Source of the DNA: an uncultured Streptococcus sp.
Lineage (GTDB): Bacteria > Bacillota > Bacilli > Lactobacillales > Streptococcaceae
Direction of reading: 5' to 3'
NCBI GenBank assembly: GCA_916048145.1
Contig: CAJZGT010000039.1
Span: 1 to 10,172 of the forward strand
Length of the DNA stretch: 10,172 bases
Positions 6,114 to 10,172 of this stretch are shown piece after piece (within the stretch, counting starts at the first letter, position 1; every line of letters starts with the position of its first letter). The translations under genes and the position numbers were made by a program. Below the pieces are notes generated by a model, which was given only the letters and a program-made list of their open reading frames with translations, did not search any database and had not been told where the DNA came from.

Positions 6114-7418
6114 ATGCAATTTCCAGAAGGATTTGTTGAAAAATATGAAGAGATACTAGGAGATGAGGCAAGAGATTTTCTTGCCTCTTTTGAGGAGGAA
6201 GCGGTTTCGGCCTTTCGGGTCAATCCTTTAAAAGAAGCGCCAGTTTCCTTTTCTGATCCCATTCCTCAAACTCCTTGGGGTCACTATGGGAAGGTTTCAG
6301 GTAAATCGCCTGAGCATGCTACTGGCTTGGTTTATTCGCAAGAACCCGCTGCCCAGATGGTGGCTCAGGTAGCCCAACCCAGTCCTGGAATGAAGGTCTT
6401 GGATTTAGCCGCTGCACCGGGTGGAAAATCAACTCAGCTAGCAGCCTATCTAGCAGGAGAGGGTCTCCTTGTCTCCAATGAAATTTCAAGCAAACGGGCT
6501 AAGATTTTAGTAGAAAATATGGAGCGCTTTGGAGCGACAAATGTCGTAGTGACTAATGAATCTGCCGACCGCTTGGCCAAGGTCTTTAAAGGCTATTTTG
6601 ACCTTATTGTCCTTGATGCTCCTTGCTCTGGGGAAGGGATGTTTCGTAAGCAACCAGATGCTATGGACTATTGGAGCTTAGATTATCCGAGTCAATGTGC
6701 TAGTTTGCAAAGAGAAATTCTGGCAGATGCGGTAACCATGTTAGCTGAAGGCGGTCGTCTGGTTTATTCAACTTGTACCTGGGCACCCGAGGAAAACGAA
6801 GAGATTGTCAATTGGCTACTGGAAGAGTATGATTTTGATTTGTTGCCAGTTGAGCATATCAATGGAATGGTAGCTGGAATTGACCTGCCAGAAACGGCTC
6901 GGATGTATCCTCATCATTTTAAGGGAGAGGGTCAGTTTGTAGCTCATTTACAATTTAAAGGTGAAAATCTAGCACCAAAATGTAAGGCAAGTAAGAGCAA
7001 TCTCAGCCGTGAACAAGTTACCTTGTGGCAGGAATTTGCTCAAAACCACTTGAAGATCAATCTAAGAGGAATCTTGCAGACTTTTGGGGACCAACTCTAT
7101 CTCTTGCCAGAACTTTTGCCAGATTTAGGAAAACTCAAGATTGCTCGCAATGGCCTGCATCTAGGGACCTTTAAGAAGAAACGCTTTGAGCCTAGTTTTG
7201 CTCTTGGTCTAGCCTTGAAACCGAGTCAGGTCAAGCAGTCGGTTAAAATTGACCAAGAAGCGTTTGTAAAGTATGTGGCTGGAGAAACCGTTCAGCTGGC
7301 AGAAAGTCTGCCAAATGATTGGTACCAAGTTTTGGTTCAAGGCAATGGGTTGGGCTTTGCTAAGGTGACGGGAAATGTTTTGAAAAATTATTTTCCAAAA
7401 GGCCTTAGATTCAAGTGA
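6114..7418 (+). CDS. RsmF-like rRNA m5C methyltransferase (NOL1/NOP2/sun family)
   Basis: The 434-residue protein has a Rossmann-type SAM-binding site VLDLAAAPGGKS (95-106) and the two catalytic cysteines of RNA cytosine-5 methyltransferases: C171 in DAPCSGEGMF and C221 in YSTCTWAPEEN. The N-terminal 40 residues contain FRVNPLK, typical of the family. The C-terminal part (about 300-434) resembles the RsmF-type extra RNA-binding domains. It should transfer methyl groups to cytosine in 16S rRNA; older annotations call it NOL1/NOP2/sun protein. The exact target base cannot be told. The ATG directly abuts the stop of the phosphatase gene, with AAAGGA at 6097-6102 upstream. It is the last gene of the spx operon. 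Confidence 0.9.
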   Translation: MQFPEGFVEKYEEILGDEARDFLASFEEEAVSAFRVNPLKEAPVSFSDPIPQTPWGHYGKVSGKSPEHATGLVYSQEPAAQMVAQVAQPSPGMKVLDLAAAPGGKSTQLAAYLAGEGLLVSNEISSKRAKILVENMERFGATNVVVTNESADRLAKVFKGYFDLIVLDAPCSGEGMFRKQPDAMDYWSLDYPSQCASLQREILADAVTMLAEGGRLVYSTCTWAPEENEEIVNWLLEEYDFDLLPVEHINGMVAGIDLPETARMYPHHFKGEGQFVAHLQFKGENLAPKCKASKSNLSREQVTLWQEFAQNHLKINLRGILQTFGDQLYLLPELLPDLGKLKIARNGLHLGTFKKKRFEPSFALGLALKPSQVKQSVKIDQEAFVKYVAGETVQLAESLPNDWYQVLVQGNGLGFAKVTGNVLKNYFPKGLRFK

Positions 7419-7424
7419 AAATGC

Positions 7425-7453
7425 TAGTCAAAGTAGCTTGTCTATGTTATAGT
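7425..7453 (+). promoter_or_regulatory. Promoter upstream of the pst genes
   Basis: TAGTCA (7425-7430), a 17-bp spacer and TATAGT (7448-7453, five of six), with TG one base before it (7445-7446), form an extended -10 promoter. The predicted start is near 7460, giving pstS a leader of about 180 nt. It begins 7 bp after the stop of the methyltransferase gene. No clear terminator separates the two operons. Confidence 0.6.
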
Positions 7454-7459
7454 GGAAGT

Positions 7460-7570
7460 ATGGATTTTTTTCAAATTGTCTTTCATTTTAAGTCGAAATT
7501 GGTGGAAAAGGTAACTGAGCAAATTACTAGTAAAACCAAGCTAGTAACTTCAGTTGGCTCCCGATTTTAA
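7460..7570 (+). CDS. Possible small ORF in the pst leader (36 aa)
   Basis: ATG at 7460 to TAA at 7568-7570 encodes 36 residues beginning MDFFQIVFHFKSKLVEKV, with a net basic character and a short amphipathic-looking start. It is not recognised. GGAAG sits only one or two bases before the ATG, too close for a binding site, but the ATG coincides with the predicted transcription start, so leaderless translation is conceivable. It covers the inverted repeat at 7513-7555. It may equally be chance in a leader RNA. Confidence 0.25.
   Translation: MDFFQIVFHFKSKLVEKVTEQITSKTKLVTSVGSRF
7513..7555 (+). repeat. Inverted repeat in the pst leader
   Basis: AACTGA (7513-7518) and TTACTAG (7524-7530) pair with CTAGTAA (7541-7547) and TCAGTT (7550-7555) around a 10-nt loop and a small asymmetric internal loop (5 and 2 nt). 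No T-run follows directly, so it is not a normal terminator. It would fold in the 5' leader of the pst transcript and could be a regulatory RNA structure or a protein-binding site. Confidence 0.5.
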
Positions 7571-7601
7571 AAAAGAAAAACATCAATAAATAGTTGAAAA
7601 A

Positions 7602-7616
7602 ATTCACAGCATTCAC
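7602..7616 (+). promoter_or_regulatory. Direct repeat ATTCAC, tentative regulator site before pstS
   Basis: ATTCAC occurs at 7602-7607 and 7611-7616, with a 9-bp period. Known PhoP/PhoB-type boxes use 11-bp repeats, so the fit to the phosphate response regulator (PnpR in pneumococcus) is poor. A TTGAAA at 7594 with CATTAT at 7617 could be read as a promoter, but its start would fall in the ribosome binding site. Confidence 0.2.
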
Positions 7617-7639
7617 CATTATTTTCAAGGAGAAAAACA

Positions 7640-8518
7640 GTGAAAAAAAGGAAAAAACTCGCTCTATCCCTTGCGGCTCTTTTGCTGGCAGGTTCTTTGG
7701 CGGGATGTGCTAGCTGGATTGATCGTGGAGAATCCATGACAGCTGTTGGCTCAACGGCTCTTCAGCCCTTGGTCGAAGCAGCAGCAGATGAATTTGGCTC
7801 TATGCACATTGGAAAAACAGTCAACGTCCAAGGTGGAGGATCTGGTACAGGTCTGTCTCAGGTTCAGTCTGGAGCTGTTGATGTAGGAAATTCAGACGTA
7901 TTTGCCGAGGAAAAAGACGGTATCAACGCATCCGCTCTAGTGGATCATAAGGTAGCCGTAGCAGGCTTGGCAGTAATTGTGAACAAGGAAGTTGACGTTG
8001 AAAATCTGACAACTGAACAACTCCGTAGCATCTTCACAGGTCAAGTAACCAACTGGAAAGAAGTCGGTGGGAAAGATCTAGCCATTTCCATTATCAACCG
8101 CGCGGCAAGTTCTGGTTCGCGTGCAACCTTTGATAGTGTTGTTATGGATGACCAATCTGCCATTCAGAGTCAAGAACAGGATTCAAATGGGATGGTCAAA
8201 AACATTGTTTCCCAGACACCAGGAGCCATTTCTTACCTAGCTTTTGCCTATGTGGATGACTCAGTTAAACGCATGAAATTGAACGGCTATGAGCCGATTG
8301 CAGAAAATGTTACAACCAATAACTGGCCTTTGTGGTCTTATGAACACATGTATACTCTAGGTCAGCCGAATGAATTAGTGGCAGAATTTCTTAACTTTGT
8401 CCTCTCAGATGAAGCGCAAAGCGGAATTGTTAAGGGGATGGGCTATATTTCTGTCAAGGAAATGAAGGTTGAAAAAGACGCTGTTGGAACGGTGACAGCA
8501 CTAGAAGGGAGTCACTAA
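7640..8518 (+). CDS. pstS: Phosphate ABC transporter substrate-binding lipoprotein PstS
   Basis: GTG at 7640 follows AAGGAG (7628-7633) by 6 nt and gives 292 residues. A basic n-region (MKKRKK), a hydrophobic core and the lipobox L20-A-G-C23 show a lipoprotein exported by Sec and lipidated at C23, as expected for a binding protein outside the membrane of a Gram-positive cell. Phosphate-binding segments of the PstS family are visible: GSTA (37-40), GGGSGTG (65-71), NSD (84-86) and [11 protein letters not shown] (154-164). It captures inorganic phosphate and passes it to PstC/PstA. The pstC start overlaps its stop as TAATG. Pneumococci have two pst loci; this one sits next to the methyltransferase gene and has no pnpRS genes in view. 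Confidence 0.95.
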   Translation: MKKRKKLALSLAALLLAGSLAGCASWIDRGESMTAVGSTALQPLVEAAADEFGSMHIGKTVNVQGGGSGTGLSQVQSGAVDVGNSDVFAEEKDGINASALVDHKVAVAGLAVIVNKEVDVENLTTEQLRSIFTGQVTNWKEVGGKDLAISIINRAASSGSRATFDSVVMDDQSAIQSQEQDSNGMVKNIVSQTPGAISYLAFAYVDDSVKRMKLNGYEPIAENVTTNNWPLWSYEHMYTLGQPNELVAEFLNFVLSDEAQSGIVKGMGYISVKEMKVEKDAVGTVTALEGSH

Positions 8519-9435
8519 TGAATCAAGAAGAATTAGCTAAAAAATTACTTTCTCCCTCAAAGAACTCTCGTCTAGAGAAACTAGGAAAAGGCTTGACCTT
8601 TGCCTGTCTGTCTTTGATTGTCATCATCGTGGCCATGATTTTGATTTTCGTAGCCCAAAAAGGCCTGTCGACCTTCTTTGTCAATGGAGTCAATATCTTT
8701 GATTTCCTTTTTGGACAAACTTGGAATCCTTCAGGTAAACAATTTGGTGCCCTTCCTATGATTTTGGGTTCCTTTATTGTCACAATCCTATCAGCCCTTA
8801 TCGCAACTCCTTTTGCCATTGGTGCGGCAGTCTTTATGACCGAAGTCTCACCAAAAGGTGCTAGAATCTTGCAACCAGCTATTGAATTGCTAGTCGGGAT
8901 TCCTTCAGTCGTCTATGGATTTATTGGTTTGCAGGTCGTAGTTCCCTTTGTCCGCAGTGTTTTTGGTGGAACTGGTTTTGGGATTTTGTCAGGTATTTTC
9001 GTTCTCTTTGTCATGATTTTACCGACGGTAACCTTTATGACAACCGATAGCTTGCGTGCGGTGCCTCGTCACTACCGTGAAGCTAGTTTGGCTATGGGAG
9101 CCACTCGCTGGCAAACCATCTGGCGCGTAACCTTGAAGGCAGCGCGTTCAGGTATTTTCACTGCAGTGGTCTTTGGGATGGCGCGTGCCTTTGGTGAGGC
9201 CTTAGCCATTCAGATGGTGGTCGGAAACTCAGCCGTTGTTCCAACTTCATTGACAACCCCTGCTGCGACCTTGACCTCTGTTTTGACCATGGGTATCGGA
9301 AATACCGTTATGGGAACAGTTGACAATAACGTTCTTTGGTCACTGGCCTTAGTCTTGCTCTTGATGAGTTTGGCCTTTAACAGTGTGATTAAATTGATTA
9401 CGAAAGAAAGAGGAAAGAAAAACTATGCACGCTAA
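8518..9435 (+). CDS. pstC: Phosphate ABC transporter permease PstC
   Basis: The 305-residue protein has six hydrophobic segments (about 27-47, 78-108, 120-143, 152-178, 210-235 and 271-296). The permease EAA loop REASLAMGATRWQTIWRV lies at 187-204 and docks the ATPase PstB; the motif FGEALA follows at 225-230. The length and the position directly after pstS fit PstC. It forms the channel for phosphate together with PstA. The start overlaps pstS by one base, and pstA begins inside its last codons. Confidence 0.95.
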   Translation: MNQEELAKKLLSPSKNSRLEKLGKGLTFACLSLIVIIVAMILIFVAQKGLSTFFVNGVNIFDFLFGQTWNPSGKQFGALPMILGSFIVTILSALIATPFAIGAAVFMTEVSPKGARILQPAIELLVGIPSVVYGFIGLQVVVPFVRSVFGGTGFGILSGIFVLFVMILPTVTFMTTDSLRAVPRHYREASLAMGATRWQTIWRVTLKAARSGIFTAVVFGMARAFGEALAIQMVVGNSAVVPTSLTTPAATLTSVLTMGIGNTVMGTVDNNVLWSLALVLLLMSLAFNSVIKLITKERGKKNYAR

Positions 9436-10172
9436 GAAATTAGATAAAATTGCAACAGCTGTCCTCTACTCGATTGCAGGAATTATCGTTGCCATCTTGG
9501 CATCCTTGATTCTTTATATCTTGGTTCGTGGTTTGCCCCACATCTCTTGGTCTTTCTTGACTGGCAAATCATCTTCTTACCAAGCAGGCGGAGGGATTGG
9601 AATTCAGCTCTATAATTCCTTCTTCCTTTTGGTCATTACCTTGATTATCTCTGTACCTTTATCTATGGGAGCTGGGATTTTCCTAGCTGAATATGCCAAA
9701 AAAGGTCCTGTGACCAATTTTGTCAGAACCTGTATTGAAATCTTGTCATCACTGCCATCTGTGGTTGTAGGTCTCTTTGGTTACTTAATCTTTGTAGTTC
9801 AGTTTGAGTATGGATTTTCAATCATTTCAGGTGCCTTGGCCTTGACAGTCTTTAACCTGCCTCAGATGACTCGTAATGTTGAAGACAGCTTGAAACACGT
9901 TCACCATACGCAACGTGAGGCTGGTTTAGCCCTTGGGATTTCTCGTTGGGAGACTGTGGTCCATGTGGTCATTCCAGAAGCCCTTCCAGGTATTGTGACT
10001 GGGGTCGTCTTGGCCTCTGGTCGTATCTTTGGTGAGGCGGCTGCACTTATCTATACAGCAGGACAATCCGCTCCAGCCCTTGACTGGTCTAACTGGAATA
10101 TTCTCAGTGTGACCAGCCCAATCTCTATCTTCCGTCAAGCAGAAACCTTGGCTGTCCACATTTGGAAAGTCA
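9425..10172 (+). CDS. pstA: Phosphate ABC transporter permease PstA, 3' end outside window
   Basis: ATG at 9425 starts 11 bp before the end of pstC, and the frame stays open to the last base, giving 249 visible residues. PstA is usually about 270-295, so roughly 20-45 are missing. Hydrophobic segments are seen at about 12-34, 63-88, 104-127, 132-146 and 188-212. The EAA loop is REAGLALGISRWETVVHVV (164-182), followed by GRIFGEAAAL (199-208). It pairs with PstC. pstB and phoU are expected just downstream but are not in the window. Confidence 0.94.
   Translation, partial: MHAKKLDKIATAVLYSIAGIIVAILASLILYILVRGLPHISWSFLTGKSSSYQAGGGIGIQLYNSFFLLVITLIISVPLSMGAGIFLAEYAKKGPVTNFVRTCIEILSSLPSVVVGLFGYLIFVVQFEYGFSIISGALALTVFNLPQMTRNVEDSLKHVHHTQREAGLALGISRWETVVHVVIPEALPGIVTGVVLASGRIFGEAAALIYTAGQSAPALDWSNWNILSVTSPISIFRQAETLAVHIWKV

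Noticed and set aside
7594..7622. Promoter TTGAAA-N17-CATTAT directly before pstS
   Set aside because: Its start would fall inside the pstS Shine-Dalgarno sequence (7628-7633), so the message could not be translated normally.
9926..10159. 77-codon open frame on the - strand at the window end
   Set aside because: It is antisense to pstA, whose frame is intact and carries the permease EAA loop; the reverse frame has no family features.
1..10172. CRISPR array, tRNA/rRNA genes, intact insertion sequences, BOX-type repeats, phage genes
   Set aside because: No regularly spaced repeats, clover-leaf sequences, transposase frames, BOX-type opening sequence as I remember it, or phage proteins were seen; nearly all of the window is accounted for by coding genes.

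Overview
The window looks like a chromosomal segment of a mitis-group Streptococcus (S. pneumoniae, S. mitis or S. pseudopneumoniae). This rests on recognised proteins and gene order, not on any search. All genes are on the + strand. Base composition is moderately AT-rich, genes are tightly packed with overlaps of about 11 bp, and the first gene ends in an LPXTG-type sortase signal. The order hemW, acyl-ACP thioesterase, HAD phosphatase, TIGR01906/DUF1461 membrane protein, spx, UPF0223, inositol-phosphatase-like, RsmF-like methyltransferase, pstS-pstC-pstA is what I recall as the conserved core order in pneumococcus and its relatives.

Layout. (1) 1-239 is the 3' end of a cell-wall-anchored surface protein. 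(2) 343-4460 is a probable operon starting at an extended -10 promoter just behind a strong hairpin. It holds hemW, an acyl-ACP thioesterase, a TIR-domain gene, a HAD-IIA phosphatase and a four-helix membrane protein, and ends at an intrinsic terminator (4564-4597). (3) 4608-7418 has its own promoter and runs spx, UPF0223, an inositol monophosphatase-like gene and an rRNA m5C methyltransferase. A perfect terminator-like hairpin sits inside the UPF0223 coding sequence. (4) 7425-10172 starts with a promoter and a leader of about 180 nt, followed by the high-affinity phosphate ABC transporter genes pstS, pstC and pstA. The last is cut by the window end.

The part that does not belong to the usual core set is the TIR-domain gene at 2302-3090. 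It is visibly more AT-rich than its neighbours, starts with GTG behind its own strong ribosome binding site, and overlaps the start of the next housekeeping gene by 11 bp. Its N-terminal TIR-like domain keeps a candidate catalytic glutamate (E76), and a charged helical C-terminal half follows. TIR proteins of bacteria are commonly NAD-consuming anti-phage effectors, so this may be a one-gene defence cargo placed in a housekeeping operon. No partner gene (ThsA-like, SIR2, cyclase, Argonaute) is in the window.

Other points worth attention are: hemW appears to be transcribed as a leaderless mRNA; an intragenic terminator separates spx from its downstream genes; and the pst leader carries an inverted repeat and a 36-codon ORF whose ATG falls on the predicted transcription start. 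No tRNA, rRNA, CRISPR array, intact insertion sequence or prophage gene was seen.
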